NCBI GenBank assembly: GCA_964576925.1
Contig: CAZNWJ010000012.1
Coordinates: 48,374 to 112,373, forward strand
Direction: 5' to 3'
Length of the DNA: 64,000 bases
Source of the DNA: JADJGC01 sp964576925
GTDB lineage: Bacteria; Zixibacteria; MSB-5A5; CAIYYT01
Shown: piece by piece, positions 17,334-25,638 of the stretch
Numbering within the stretch: position 1 is the first letter of the stretch
Layout: every line of letters starts with the position of its first letter
Made by a program: the position numbers and the translations under genes
The notes under the pieces: model-generated
The model's database searches: none
The model's input: only the letters and a program-made list of their open reading frames with translations
What the model was told of the DNA's origin: nothing

Positions 17334-20300
17334 TCAAACTCCCAGTTCACCAGCAAATCGAGCCGCCAGAGCCGGTCGCGATCGTAACGCCCGTTAATCG
17401 ACAAATGCCGCCCCAGCCGGTACTCAGCACCGTAGTCCGCCCGCCCGTCGTCGGTATTGAGCGACGAGACGTAAGTATAGACATTCGGCAACGTGTAAAG
17501 CCCGAATGATACCGCTGCCCCTTCGATGTTATTCTTCTCGCCGACCACCGGGGTAATCTCGAACCACTCCAAACCGAAATTGCGCAAGATCGCCTGCCCG
17601 GTGAGCGTCCCGACGTAGCCGAGCGCGCCCGCCTGAACGCGGTTCTGGAAATCTGAGGCCAACTGCGATCCGGCGGCGCCCGACGCTGTCTGGTTCACCA
17701 GGATCAACATCACGATGTCTTCCACCGTGAGTTCCGAGCCGGCGGCCGATCCGAAAATCGGCTGGCTGATCGTACCCCGCACCGTGGCATTGACGTCGAT
17801 AAAGCCGCTGCCGCCGGCAACGGTCCCGCCCGCCGCGCTGCGCACGCGCGAGGAGACATCGATGTACAGGTCGGGATCAGGTATCGGCTTGTCGAATGAC
17901 AAATAACTTCCCGACTCGATGCGCCACGGAATATCCAGGAAATAAAAAGTGCCGCGCGAAATGTTCAGCGTTCCCTGGTAATTGTCCTTTGCGTCTTCGC
18001 GGAGAACCTGCAGCGTCCCGTCCAGCACCATGTTAACGTCGCGATTCTTGACTCGCACCGAGCCGGGCAACATCTCCACGTTGAGATTGTAGTCCCACAG
18101 CGCCGTCGTATCGACATCCTCGAAAACCATCGTCGTGTATTCGTCGTCGAATTCGTCAAGGTACTCCGCCTCGTAGAGCGTCACATCTCCTGAGATCAGC
18201 GGCGGATCGGAACCGCGAATCTCCAGGTCAAAATCGGCCCGCCCGTAGATTTCCCCCAGATCGTACTGCACCGGCACATCGTAGCCGACGACGGCAACCT
18301 GGTAGTTCCACAGATCGCGCGTCAAAAGATTTATCTCGCCCGCCGCCCGCACTGACCCCGAACGCCAGCTTGAACCCAGCAATTTCTTCTTCTTGTGCCG
18401 GACCGTCCCTTCCACCCACTCGACAATCACCTGTTTGCCGTTCGATGAAACCTTGGCCTCGATCTGCTCAATCGGGTTGGCCATCTGGTACACCTTGACC
18501 GTGCCGTTGGAGAGTGTAAACTCGCCCCGTGACTGCGGTTGCTGCAGCGTACCGTAAATCTGGAGGTTCAGATTAAACTGCCCGGTCAATGATTCAATGT
18601 TGGGGTTGAAAGAGCTGATCAGGCTCAGGTCATCCCCGGACGAAGTAATGGTCAGATCGATCGGCCGATCGGGAACGTATACCAAACCGCTGTCCAGGTT
18701 CATCACCAGCGGCGCCGTCCCCTCGGCCATGATGTCGTAGCCGCGATATCTCAGGTTGAAATCAGAAATCGACAACACCGAGTCGGCAAAGCGCATCTCC
18801 GACGAGAGGTGCCCCAGCGAGTCCCGGCCGTAAATCAAGTTGGCGATTTCGCCGCTGATCACCATGGACGGATTCGCGAGCTTGCCGACCAGTCGCCCGT
18901 CCAGCGTCAGGCGGCCGTCAAGCAGCGAATCACCGGTCAGGTTTACCAGCCATGTCGAGAAATCGTAGTCGTCGCAGATGACGTGGAGCGAAATCGTCGT
19001 ATCGAAACCATAGGTACACTCAAGATCGATCAGCCCCGCGTCGCCCGCCAGTTGCGTCCGCTTCACCTCGATGCGGTCAGCCAGAAAATCGACAGCGATC
19101 GGCTGCGTATTGCGGTATTCCAGCGTGTCCCACTGGAACAGGAAATCCGATATCGTGACAAATGCCGTGCTGTCCACCAGCCGCGCCTTGCCTTTGCCGT
19201 CGAGCAACATCATGTGCGGTCGTTGCATCGCGGGCGTCTCAAACGCCAGAGAATCAACATCGAGATACGTCCGCGCCAGGTTGATGTCCACCAGGTTCGA
19301 GTCGATCTCGATTCCGAGAACCACGCTATCGGCGGGCAGATTCCAGACGTTGCTTTTCCAGGCAAACACATCGACCATGCCGCGCTGCCCGTACATGAAA
19401 CTCGCGATGTCAAAGTCCGCCACCAGGCTGTCGGTGGAAAATCCGTAGAAGCTGCACGAGTCACCCAAAAAGCGCCCGCGAATGTCCGGGTCCAGCACCG
19501 GTCCATTCACCTCGTAGGTTGCCGAAGCTCCTCCGGAGAGCTCCTCGATGAACAAGTCCCCCCAGAAATCGGCCAGTTGCGTCGTCCGGAAGTCGCCGGT
19601 CAGCATCAAATCGCCGTCATAGCGCACCACCCCCTCGGTTGTGAACATCGAATTTTCATACCAGAGAGTAAATCCCGGCTGGAAATAGAGGTCCTCGACA
19701 TTGAACGTCATCTCGCCGCGCAGCGAATCGTAACGCACCCAGTCAAACTGCCCCGGCCCGCAGTCGATCGTGGCGTCCAGCGTAAACGTGTCTTCGCGAA
19801 ATCCGCTGCCGTTGAGATTGACCCGGCCGCTCATCCGCGACGGAAACGTCCCGGGCAGCACCTTATCGAGATTGAATCCGCGCACGTCGAGTTCACCGCT
19901 GTAGGTCTCGGGCCGCGCCTCGAAGTTGATCTCCATCAGCCCCCGCATCGTGCCGTCGAACATCTCCGCATCAAAGCTGCTCAAACTGAGGATTCCCCGA
20001 TCAAACATCAACTCCGACTTGAAAGGACCCACCGCGCGTTCATAGAGCACGCCCCGCCCCTCGGCTTGACCGCGAAACAGCTTGGGACGGCCGACAATCT
20101 CGGCCGAAAAATCAAAACTTCCGCGCAGGCGGCTGCCGATCAACATGCCGATTTCATCCAGCGAAACATGGCTGTTGCGAATGCTGAACTGGAACGGCAA
20201 CGAGTCGCTCAAGGGGTAGAGCCCGCCGCCGATGATGCGCGAGGAATCGGTCAGGATGAACAGCGAGTCAATTCCCAGCGCGCCGTTGGAAAACGCCAGG

Positions 20301-20926
20301 CCGGTGTGCAATTCCCGCAGGTGAAACCGCCGCGCCGGAAGATTCAAAGCCAGCGAGTCCAGCCGCACCGCAATCACGTCATTTTCCAGCGAGCCTTCCA
20401 AAGAGATAAAGATGCTGTCGAGATAAAGGGTCCGCTCACCGCGCACCCACTGGAACCGCCCATCACCCAGCACGAAATGCCCGAGTGTGACGTTGGGCAA
20501 CGCGCGTTTCGCGCCTGACGGCTCGCCTTCCCCGCCCAGTCGCGGGAGCAAGAGTCGCCCGGTCGAGTCGGAACGCAGAATCACCGTGGGACTCGATACG
20601 AAGACGCTGTCTACATGCCAGTCACCGCGCCAGAGCCGGCGAACGTCGTAGTGCAGTTCCAGCCGGTCGATCTGCGCTAAACGATAGCTTTCGCCCGGAA
20701 TCCGCGTGTTGACCCGGATATTCTCAATCGTCAAATCGCTCCAGTACGACCCGCCGATCTGTTCGAACTCGATATCGACGTCGTACTTCGACTCGATATA
20801 TTTCGCCAGCAGGAAATGAATTGCTCGCGGCACCAGCGTCGTCTGTGTCACCAGGTAGACCGTCAGGGCAACGGCGGCAACCAGGCCGAGAATCAGCGCA
20901 ATCGGAATGTGAAACAAGTACCGCAT
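17330..20926 (-). CDS. tamB: TamB-like inner-membrane-anchored translocation/assembly module protein
   Basis: 1,198 residues. One N-terminal membrane anchor (HIPIALILGLVAAVALTVYL) is followed by a very long beta-rich chain of AsmA/TamB repeats (for example LQIYGTLQQPQSRGEFTLSN). The C-terminal TamB/DUF490 domain spans roughly residues 850-1198, with RGTFYFLDIPWRIESGSYLS and TASGAAGSQLASDFQNRVQA. The family bridges the periplasm as a hydrophobic groove, working with TamA on autotransporters and in phospholipid transport. The start ATG 20926 shares its first base with the end of the CMD-family gene. The 4-bp overlap with tamA fixes the partner. Confidence 0.92.
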   Translation of the reverse strand: MRYLFHIPIALILGLVAAVALTVYLVTQTTLVPRAIHFLLAKYIESKYDVDIEFEQIGGSYWSDLTIENIRVNTRIPGESYRLAQIDRLELHYDVRRLWRGDWHVDSVFVSSPTVILRSDSTGRLLLPRLGGEGEPSGAKRALPNVTLGHFVLGDGRFQWVRGERTLYLDSIFISLEGSLENDVIAVRLDSLALNLPARRFHLRELHTGLAFSNGALGIDSLFILTDSSRIIGGGLYPLSDSLPFQFSIRNSHVSLDEIGMLIGSRLRGSFDFSAEIVGRPKLFRGQAEGRGVLYERAVGPFKSELMFDRGILSLSSFDAEMFDGTMRGLMEINFEARPETYSGELDVRGFNLDKVLPGTFPSRMSGRVNLNGSGFREDTFTLDATIDCGPGQFDWVRYDSLRGEMTFNVEDLYFQPGFTLWYENSMFTTEGVVRYDGDLMLTGDFRTTQLADFWGDLFIEELSGGASATYEVNGPVLDPDIRGRFLGDSCSFYGFSTDSLVADFDIASFMYGQRGMVDVFAWKSNVWNLPADSVVLGIEIDSNLVDINLARTYLDVDSLAFETPAMQRPHMMLLDGKGKARLVDSTAFVTISDFLFQWDTLEYRNTQPIAVDFLADRIEVKRTQLAGDAGLIDLECTYGFDTTISLHVICDDYDFSTWLVNLTGDSLLDGRLTLDGRLVGKLANPSMVISGEIANLIYGRDSLGHLSSEMRFADSVLSISDFNLRYRGYDIMAEGTAPLVMNLDSGLVYVPDRPIDLTITSSGDDLSLISSFNPNIESLTGQFNLNLQIYGTLQQPQSRGEFTLSNGTVKVYQMANPIEQIEAKVSSNGKQVIVEWVEGTVRHKKKKLLGSSWRSGSVRAAGEINLLTRDLWNYQVAVVGYDVPVQYDLGEIYGRADFDLEIRGSDPPLISGDVTLYEAEYLDEFDDEYTTMVFEDVDTTALWDYNLNVEMLPGSVRVKNRDVNMVLDGTLQVLREDAKDNYQGTLNISRGTFYFLDIPWRIESGSYLSFDKPIPDPDLYIDVSSRVRSAAGGTVAGGSGFIDVNATVRGTISQPIFGSAAGSELTVEDIVMLILVNQTASGAAGSQLASDFQNRVQAGALGYVGTLTGQAILRNFGLEWFEITPVVGEKNNIEGAAVSFGLYTLPNVYTYVSSLNTDDGRADYGAEYRLGRHLSINGRYDRDRLWRLDLLVNWEFE

Positions 20927-21525
20927 CAGCCGAACACCTGCGCAATCGTCGACGTGATCATTCCCCGCTGTGCTTCCGTCAGGTCAATCGCTCCAGCTAC
21001 CGCCGCAAGCTGCCCGCCGGTTGCACCCACATTGCGCGCCCCGCGCACATGGCTGTAGAGCTGCACCGGGTGCTGTGAAATAGCCAGGAAAACGATGCTG
21101 GCAACTTCGCGCTCCAGCGCCGTCGGCCCCGGCCGCGACAGTACCTTGCCGTAACCCTCGACAACCATCCATTCGCTCAGTTCCGGCGAGACGGAGGCCA
21201 TATTCGCAACCAGCCGGTCGAAATTCGGGTGGTAGATCTGCGCGCACAACGCCTCGCCGCGCTCGCGCCACTCTGCCCAGTCATGATCTTCGCTCAGAAT
21301 TTCCGGCAGGGTGCTCCCTTTCGCGCGCGCTACTTCTGCAAAAACCTTGGCGGCTTCGATCGCCTGGGCGTAGCCGAAAAACAGGTAGCTCTGGAGGACA
21401 ATCTCGTAGGTTACCTCTGCCGGGAGAGGCTGCGGAATCAGGGCGTTCAGTTCGCAACGCAGCGACACCAACTTCCCTGGCGCCAGCGCACTCGCCATTC
21501 GCGCTATGGCTGTTAATCGATCCAT
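20926..21525 (-). CDS. Carboxymuconolactone decarboxylase-family (AhpD-like fold) protein
   Basis: 199 residues of mostly alpha-helix. The segment ALEREVASIVFLAISQHP followed by LYSHVRGARNVGATGGQLAA is the CMD-family core, with the conserved His placed before a GAxxxG turn. The AhpD CxxC pair is absent, so peroxidase-linked redox chemistry is unlikely. The N-terminal half, with EIVLQSYLFFGYAQAIEAAK, looks like a second copy of the fold. It abuts tamB by one base and probably heads the tamB-tamA transcript. The physiological role is unknown. Confidence 0.8.
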   Translation of the reverse strand: MDRLTAIARMASALAPGKLVSLRCELNALIPQPLPAEVTYEIVLQSYLFFGYAQAIEAAKVFAEVARAKGSTLPEILSEDHDWAEWRERGEALCAQIYHPNFDRLVANMASVSPELSEWMVVEGYGKVLSRPGPTALEREVASIVFLAISQHPVQLYSHVRGARNVGATGGQLAAVAGAIDLTEAQRGMITSTIAQVFG

Positions 21526-21606
21526 CGACCTGCGTTCATCCCATCAGTCGCCAAAGCATTCCGTCCAATTCGCCAATGTAAGAATTCACGGCAAACCGGA
21601 CACTAC

Positions 21607-21642
21607 AAAAACGAAAGCGCCGTCGAACTTATCCGACGGCGC
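21607..21642 (-). terminator. Rho-independent terminator after the anti-sigma gene
   Basis: A perfect 9-bp stem GCGCCGTCG / CGACGGCGC (21617-21642) with an 8-nt loop, then TTTCGTTTTT on the minus strand. It closes the sigma/anti-sigma operon. Confidence 0.9.
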
Positions 21643-21670
21643 GAATTCTCAGAAATTGATCGCTGACCGG

Positions 21671-22420
21671 CTATCTGACAGCCGCGGCGTTGCGCAAAAG
21701 CGGCGAATCGGTGTTCACTTGCCGAAAGACCGGCGTCGGTCGTCCGCTGAACGGCGTCTGGTAATAGCGTGCGCCGGCCTGGCTCGCGTAGTTGGATTGC
21801 GCCGAGGCCTGCCGCATCCGCTTTAGATGGGCCACATACAGCGACTCGATCGTGGCATCCGCCAACCGCAAGGAACGGGCGTTCTGGATCGAAGTCGCCC
21901 GATAATTCGAGCGCTCGCCCGACACTCCGAGAATATTCTCGTAGAACGCCGGCGGCTCCTGACGCCGCTGCGCGTACGGCTCGCTGGTGACATAATTCAC
22001 CTGCTGCACCACTGCGGCATTGCTCGCCGGCTGACTTGTCAGCAGCGGCTCGCCCGGCGTCGGTAGTTGATTGTTGTGTGTAAATGTGACCGCCAACAGC
22101 GCGCATACCCCGACCGCCGCCAGGCTCGATACCCAGGCCAACGGACGTCGCCACAAAGACGGCTCCCGCAGCGGCAGGTAACTCTCCGTCGGACGGTGTT
22201 GCTCCGCAAAAATGCGGTTCATTAACTGGAGGTTAAAATCTTCCGGGACGTGCTTCTGCGGCATCGCCCGCGCGGCCGCGACGATTTCTTCGATGTAGAG
22301 CTTTTCGCGTTCGCAACTTTTGCAAGATCTTATATGGGCCTCCATCTCCTTGGCGAGATTCGAGTTCAATGAACCATCATAGGATGCTGATAGGTAAGAT
22401 CGAGCCTTTCGACAATTCAT
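21671..22420 (-). CDS. Membrane-anchored anti-sigma factor with zinc-finger-type N-terminus
   Basis: 249 residues from ATG 22420, chosen because GGAGGAG precedes it; an upstream extension in the same frame is not needed. The first 40 residues form the anti-sigma zinc-finger pattern: C3, then H29-x3-C33-x2-C36 in EAHIRSCKSCEREKL. A single membrane segment (WVSSLAAVGVCALLAVTF) lies near residue 120. The remaining residues would be periplasmic and are Gln/Ala-rich, with no known sensor domain. The gene overlaps the sigma gene by 44 bp, so the two are translationally coupled, as is usual for ECF sigma/anti-sigma pairs. The signal sensed is unknown. Confidence 0.88.
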   Translation of the reverse strand: MNCRKARSYLSASYDGSLNSNLAKEMEAHIRSCKSCEREKLYIEEIVAAARAMPQKHVPEDFNLQLMNRIFAEQHRPTESYLPLREPSLWRRPLAWVSSLAAVGVCALLAVTFTHNNQLPTPGEPLLTSQPASNAAVVQQVNYVTSEPYAQRRQEPPAFYENILGVSGERSNYRATSIQNARSLRLADATIESLYVAHLKRMRQASAQSNYASQAGARYYQTPFSGRPTPVFRQVNTDSPLLRNAAAVR

Positions 22421-22976
22421 ATGACTCCTCCATGCGCGGCTTGAGACGGTTGCGCAGGATTGCACGAGCCCGGTTCACACGCGACTTGACCGTGCCCAAT
22501 GGCACGCTCAGGACCTGGGCAATCTCCTCGTACGACAGATTGTCCACGTCGCGTAAAACAAAGGCGGTTTTGTATTTTTCGGGTAAACGCTTGATTTCCG
22601 TATCGAGCAGTTGGCGCAGGCCGCTGTTGTTCTCGGCCTTCTCTTCCTTCGCCGGCAACTTGTCGGCAAAATCAAAAATGTCGAAAAACTTGATCTTCTT
22701 GCGCCGGCGCAGCTCGTTGCGCGCCAAATTCAACGCGATCGTGTAAATCCACGTCGAAAACGCAAAACGAAAATCATACGACATCTTGTGCTGCCAGACG
22801 CGCAAGAAGGTATCCTGCAACAGGTCATTGGCTTCTTCTTCCGATGACAGCATCCGATTGAGCACGTTAAACAGTCGGTCCTTGTAGCGATTGACGAGCG
22901 TATTGTAGGAGACCATATCGCCCTCCTGCACGCGCTTCATCAATTCCAGATCAGGTAATGACTCTCTGTTCAGCAT
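22377..22976 (-). CDS. ECF RNA polymerase sigma factor
   Basis: 199 residues from ATG 22976, set by GAAAGGA just upstream. Region 2 contains YNTLVNRYKDRLFNVLNRML and EEEANDLLQDTFLRVWQHK. Region 4 contains LPEKYKTAFVLRDVDNLSYE followed by EIAQVLSVPLGTVKSRVNRA, a classical helix-turn-helix. A Lys/Glu-rich linker joins the two. This resembles the RpoE-like ECF groups controlled by zinc-finger anti-sigmas, and the partner gene directly follows. A GGAAC-type sequence upstream may serve autoregulation. Confidence 0.94.
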   Translation of the reverse strand: MLNRESLPDLELMKRVQEGDMVSYNTLVNRYKDRLFNVLNRMLSSEEEANDLLQDTFLRVWQHKMSYDFRFAFSTWIYTIALNLARNELRRRKKIKFFDIFDFADKLPAKEEKAENNSGLRQLLDTEIKRLPEKYKTAFVLRDVDNLSYEEIAQVLSVPLGTVKSRVNRARAILRNRLKPRMEESYELSKGSILPISIL

Positions 22977-23014
22977 AGTGTCCTTTCGTGTGCCTGCCCA
23001 GCAGTTGCTATCCC

Positions 23015-23043
23015 ATAATACAACCTGATTTTCCCGTTGTTCC
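23015..23043 (-). promoter_or_regulatory. Possible ECF-type promoter of the sigma/anti-sigma operon
   Basis: GGAACAA (23037-23043), 16 nt, TATTAT (23015-23020) on the minus strand. GGAAC is the usual -35 element of RpoE-like sigma factors, so autoregulation is plausible, but the -10 part is not diagnostic. Confidence 0.35.
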
Positions 23044-23062
23044 AGATTATTCAGTTTCGTTC

Positions 23063-23090
23063 TTGCTTCGACCATTTCTGCTGCTAAATT
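23063..23090 (+). promoter_or_regulatory. Promoter of the nitroreductase gene
   Basis: TTGCTT (23063-23068), 16 nt, TAAATT (23085-23090), 33 bp before the GTG start at 23124. It is divergent from the sigma operon. Confidence 0.45.
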
Positions 23091-23123
23091 AGCCACGGCA
23101 TCAGAATCCAAGGAGACGCGTAA

Positions 23124-23645
23124 GTGACTGTAAATGAAGCAATTAAAATCAGGCGAACGATCCGCTCGTTCAAGAAGCAGCCGATTGAGCCGGAAAAACT
23201 CGCCGCCTTACTGGAAGCCGCCCGTCTGGCGCCCTCCGGCTGGAACGACCAACAATGGAAATTCATCGTCATCCAGCGCCCCGAAGCACTCACAAAATTG
23301 GCCCATGCCTGCGATGAGCAGATGCACGTTGCCGAGGCTGCCGTAGCCATTTGTGCCGTTATTCCCAATTGCCTTGGTCTCGAACCGCGCAAACGGGAGA
23401 TCCGCCTGCAGGATATCGCCATCGCCAACTCCTTCATGATGCTCCAAGCCACCGAATTGGGACTCGGAACCTCGTGGATCGGCGCCTTCAACGCCTGGAA
23501 GATCCGCCGTATGCTCAAGATTCCGGAGAGTGCCGAAGTCCACTCCGTCATGGTGTTCGGCTACGCACACTACACGCCGCCGGCTACCGATCGCAAACCG
23601 GCCGCTGAAGTCTTCTGCGCCGAGGACTTCAATACACCGCTCTGA
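23124..23645 (+). CDS. Nitroreductase-family flavoprotein
   Basis: 173 residues starting at GTG 23124 with AAGGAG upstream. The family signature is clear: IKIRRTIRSFKKQPIEPEKL (FMN phosphate-binding Arg pair), LEAARLAPSGWNDQQWKFIV (second FMN motif) and QATELGLGTSWIGAF (the Gly-rich stretch). These FMN enzymes reduce nitro, quinone or enone groups with NAD(P)H, and the short form is common in anaerobes. It stands alone, divergent from the sigma/anti-sigma operon. No partner points to a substrate. Confidence 0.92.
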   Translation: MTVNEAIKIRRTIRSFKKQPIEPEKLAALLEAARLAPSGWNDQQWKFIVIQRPEALTKLAHACDEQMHVAEAAVAICAVIPNCLGLEPRKREIRLQDIAIANSFMMLQATELGLGTSWIGAFNAWKIRRMLKIPESAEVHSVMVFGYAHYTPPATDRKPAAEVFCAEDFNTPL

Positions 23646-23726
23646 AGCCGGCTCGCATAGGCCACTGGCGCCTTCTATGACAGTGACTTCGCAAGCTGTC
23701 TGTTATCGACAGGTGCCCCACCCCTT

Positions 23727-23935
23727 GGGGACTGTTGAAAAAGCTCTGCGGACTGTGATCTGACAAGACAACCCCCTTGCCCCCTTTGCTAAGGGGGAAT
23801 AACGAACTCTCAAAAAATCGTTCGTACGTAACAGATTCTCCCCTAACAAGGGGAGCGGTTTCAGTCTCCGACGAAGGAGGAGACGGAAACCGAGGGGTGT
23901 TATTCCGTTGGCATCGCACTTTTTCAACAGTCCCC
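23727..23935. mobile_element. MITE-like non-autonomous element
   Basis: A 209-bp element bounded by perfect 17-bp terminal inverted repeats, GGGGACTGTTGAAAAAG (23727-23743) and its complement (23919-23935). The inside holds CCCCCTTTGCTAAGGGGG and other short palindromes but no transposase. The flanks share CCTTG-like bases, but a target-site duplication is not certain. Confidence 0.7.
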
Positions 23936-23974
23936 TTGCGGTGGGATCGAGGCCATCTCCCCGCTTGCATAGTT

Positions 23975-24052
23975 GCGGCAGGTCTTGATTCCGCCCGCCA
24001 CTAGAACCGAACTCGCGATTTCTCCACCCCGCGCGGCATTGTGACCTGCCGC
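23975..24052. repeat. Long-hairpin repeat, copy B
   Basis: 78 nt with outer arms GCGGCAGGTC / GACCTGCCGC. The left arm is followed by TTG and the right arm preceded by TGT. Compared with copy A, the T-A pair at position 4 has become G-C on both arms, a compensating change. Confidence 0.8.
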
Positions 24053-24130
24053 CGTCCAAGAATCCAGCACTCATGAACCTCCGACTCCTCCACCTGAAGT
24101 GCCGGTTAGAAATCCCCCGTGGCAGGGATC

Positions 24131-24165
24131 GTTGAAAAAGTCGCTCGGCGGTGATCTACAGCAGC
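24131..24165. repeat. Partial end of the MITE-like element
   Basis: GTTGAAAAAGTCGCTCGGCG followed by GTGATCTACAGCAG resembles the left end of the 23727 element (GTTGAAAAAGCTCTGCGGAC, then TGTGATCTGACAAG). No matching right end is seen. Confidence 0.45.
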
Positions 24166-24174
24166 CGACGGCTT

Positions 24175-24524
24175 GTCATTGCGAGGAGCGAACGCACAGC
24201 TTCCCTTCCTTCATACGCTGCCGCGACGAAACAATCTAATCCGTCTCCCAATTCCGATGCCCTCCGGTGTCATTGCGAGGAGCGAACGCACAGCTTCCCT
24301 TCCCTCATACCCTGCCGCGACGAAGCAATCTAATCCGTCTCCCAATTCCGATGCCCTCCGGTGTCATTGCGAGGAGCGAACGCACAGCTTCCCTTCCTTC
24401 ATACCCTGCCGCGCCGAAACAATCTAATCCGTCTCCAAATTCCGATGCCCTCAGGTGTCATTGCGAGGAGCGAACGCACAGCTTTCCTTCCTTCACACCC
24501 CGCCGCGACGAAGCAATCTACTTC
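24175..24524. repeat. Tandem array of four 94-bp GTCATTGCG repeats
   Basis: Copies start at 24175, 24269, 24363 and 24457; the last is cut short after GAAGCAATCTA. Each opens GTCATTGCGAGGAGCGAACG and closes GCGACGAAGCAATCT or a one-base variant (GAAACAATCT). Copies 1-3 are followed by a shared spacer ending in GATGCCCTCCGGT or TCAGGT. It is the same family as 12869 and 27527 but tandemly amplified. Confidence 0.9.
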
Positions 24525-24711
24525 GGCCCCTCCGCATCCACGTGCTGCACAATTGCAGTGCCGCCGTCTCCCCGCGCGAACGTTTTCTGGTCGCGCCCGC
24601 GACGTCCGCTGCGTCCTAATCGCGTTTTGCTCGTTGTTGCCGCACCCTTGCGTTTGGTTCCTACCCGGCACACCACTTGCTTCTTCAATGACCGGGATAC
24701 CAATCTTTTTC

Positions 24712-24739
24712 TTGACCGCCGTTGAGGGCGCGTTACATT
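24712..24739 (+). promoter_or_regulatory. Possible promoter of the 24782-27462 operon
   Basis: TTGACC (24712-24717), 16 nt, TACATT (24734-24739), about 42 bp before the ATG at 24782. Confidence 0.4.
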
Positions 24740-24781
24740 CATCGCATGAATGCTTTTGGTATCAGACTTGAGGAGGCATGG

Positions 24782-25609
24782 ATGCCGCGTTTTTTGGCGT
24801 TTTTACTGGTCGTTTGCATGACAACATCTACCCTGTTCGCCCAATATGATGATGAAGACCGCCCGCGGGGTCGCGGACGTGGTAACGAGAATGTCACCCG
24901 CATCTACTCCTACGACAATCAGCCGCCGCGCCAGCTTGTCGATTGCCCGACCGCCGCTACCATGCCGCGCGCCAGCTTCGACGTCCAACTGCGCGCCTCC
25001 GCCAACGGCTCGCTCGTCGGTCAGACCACCATCGGCCTGCACCGTCGCTTCATGGTCGGGATGTCATACGGCGGCGAAAAAGTCCTCGGCGATCAGAGTG
25101 CCGATTGGTATGACGAAGTCGAGTTTATCGTGAAATATCAACTAATCACCGAAAACATCTACATGCCCGCCATCGCTCTCGGTTACGAAGGCCAGGGCTA
25201 CGGTCGCTATTATAACGACTTCGAGCGCTTTATGTACAAGTCCAAGGGCTTTTATGGTGTCGTATCTAAAGGATACAAGACCTACCAGTGGTCGTCGGGC
25301 TTACATGCCGGCGCCTACTATTCACTCGAGAGCGATATTGATAATGATGATGATGTCTCGGTCTTTTTCGGCGCCGATCTGCAACTGCAGGATGACCTGC
25401 TCCTGGTCGCCGAATACGACCTCGCCCTCTCCGATAACCGCGACTCGGAACAGTCCGGCAAGGGATGGGGTTACTTCAATGTGGGTGTACGCTGGATCTT
25501 CTCCGAGCGTCTCGAAATCGGCTTCGATATCGAAAATCTCTTTGAGAACCGCAACGACACCAAATCGCCCACCCGGGGCCTGAGAATTACCTATCTGGAA
25601 TTCTTCTAA
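24782..25609 (+). CDS. Predicted outer-membrane beta-barrel protein
   Basis: 275 residues from ATG 24782, fixed by GAGGAGG five bases before it. The signal peptide (MPRFLAFLLVVCMTTSTLFA) is followed by a charged, Arg/Gly-rich linker and then regular antiparallel strands: FDVQLRASANGSLVGQTTIG, VEFIVKYQLITENIYMPAIA and GKGWGYFNVGVRWIFSERLE. The C-terminal residue is Phe (RITYLEFF), the usual signal for insertion by the Bam complex. No named family is recognised. It leads a three-gene plus-strand run with a CxxCH lipoprotein and a FadL-like porin. Confidence 0.65.
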   Translation: MPRFLAFLLVVCMTTSTLFAQYDDEDRPRGRGRGNENVTRIYSYDNQPPRQLVDCPTAATMPRASFDVQLRASANGSLVGQTTIGLHRRFMVGMSYGGEKVLGDQSADWYDEVEFIVKYQLITENIYMPAIALGYEGQGYGRYYNDFERFMYKSKGFYGVVSKGYKTYQWSSGLHAGAYYSLESDIDNDDDVSVFFGADLQLQDDLLLVAEYDLALSDNRDSEQSGKGWGYFNVGVRWIFSERLEIGFDIENLFENRNDTKSPTRGLRITYLEFF

Positions 25610-25638
25610 CGGTGTATAACCAACCGTAGGAGTCGCAC

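Larger units (their letters stand above)
23646..24781. other. 1.1-kb non-coding repeat island
   Basis: This stretch has no convincing gene. It holds, in order, a 209-bp inverted-repeat element, a long-hairpin repeat, a partial inverted-repeat end at 24131-24165, a four-copy 94-bp tandem array, and the promoter region of the next gene. The open frames crossing the array arise because 94 is not divisible by 3, so each copy reads in a new frame. Confidence 0.75.

Noticed and set aside
18809..20518. 569-codon plus-strand frame antisense to tamB
   Set aside because: It lies fully inside tamB, which has clear domains and operon context, and has a composition typical of a shadow frame in GC-rich DNA.
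24175..24524. CRISPR array
   Set aside because: The whole 94-bp unit including the would-be spacer is repeated, so there are no unique spacers, and no cas genes are nearby.
24173..24771. Overlapping plus-strand frames of 84-152 codons with the repeated sequence MSLRGANAQLPF
   Set aside because: They are translations of the 94-bp tandem repeat in successive frames and share no family features or ribosome sites.
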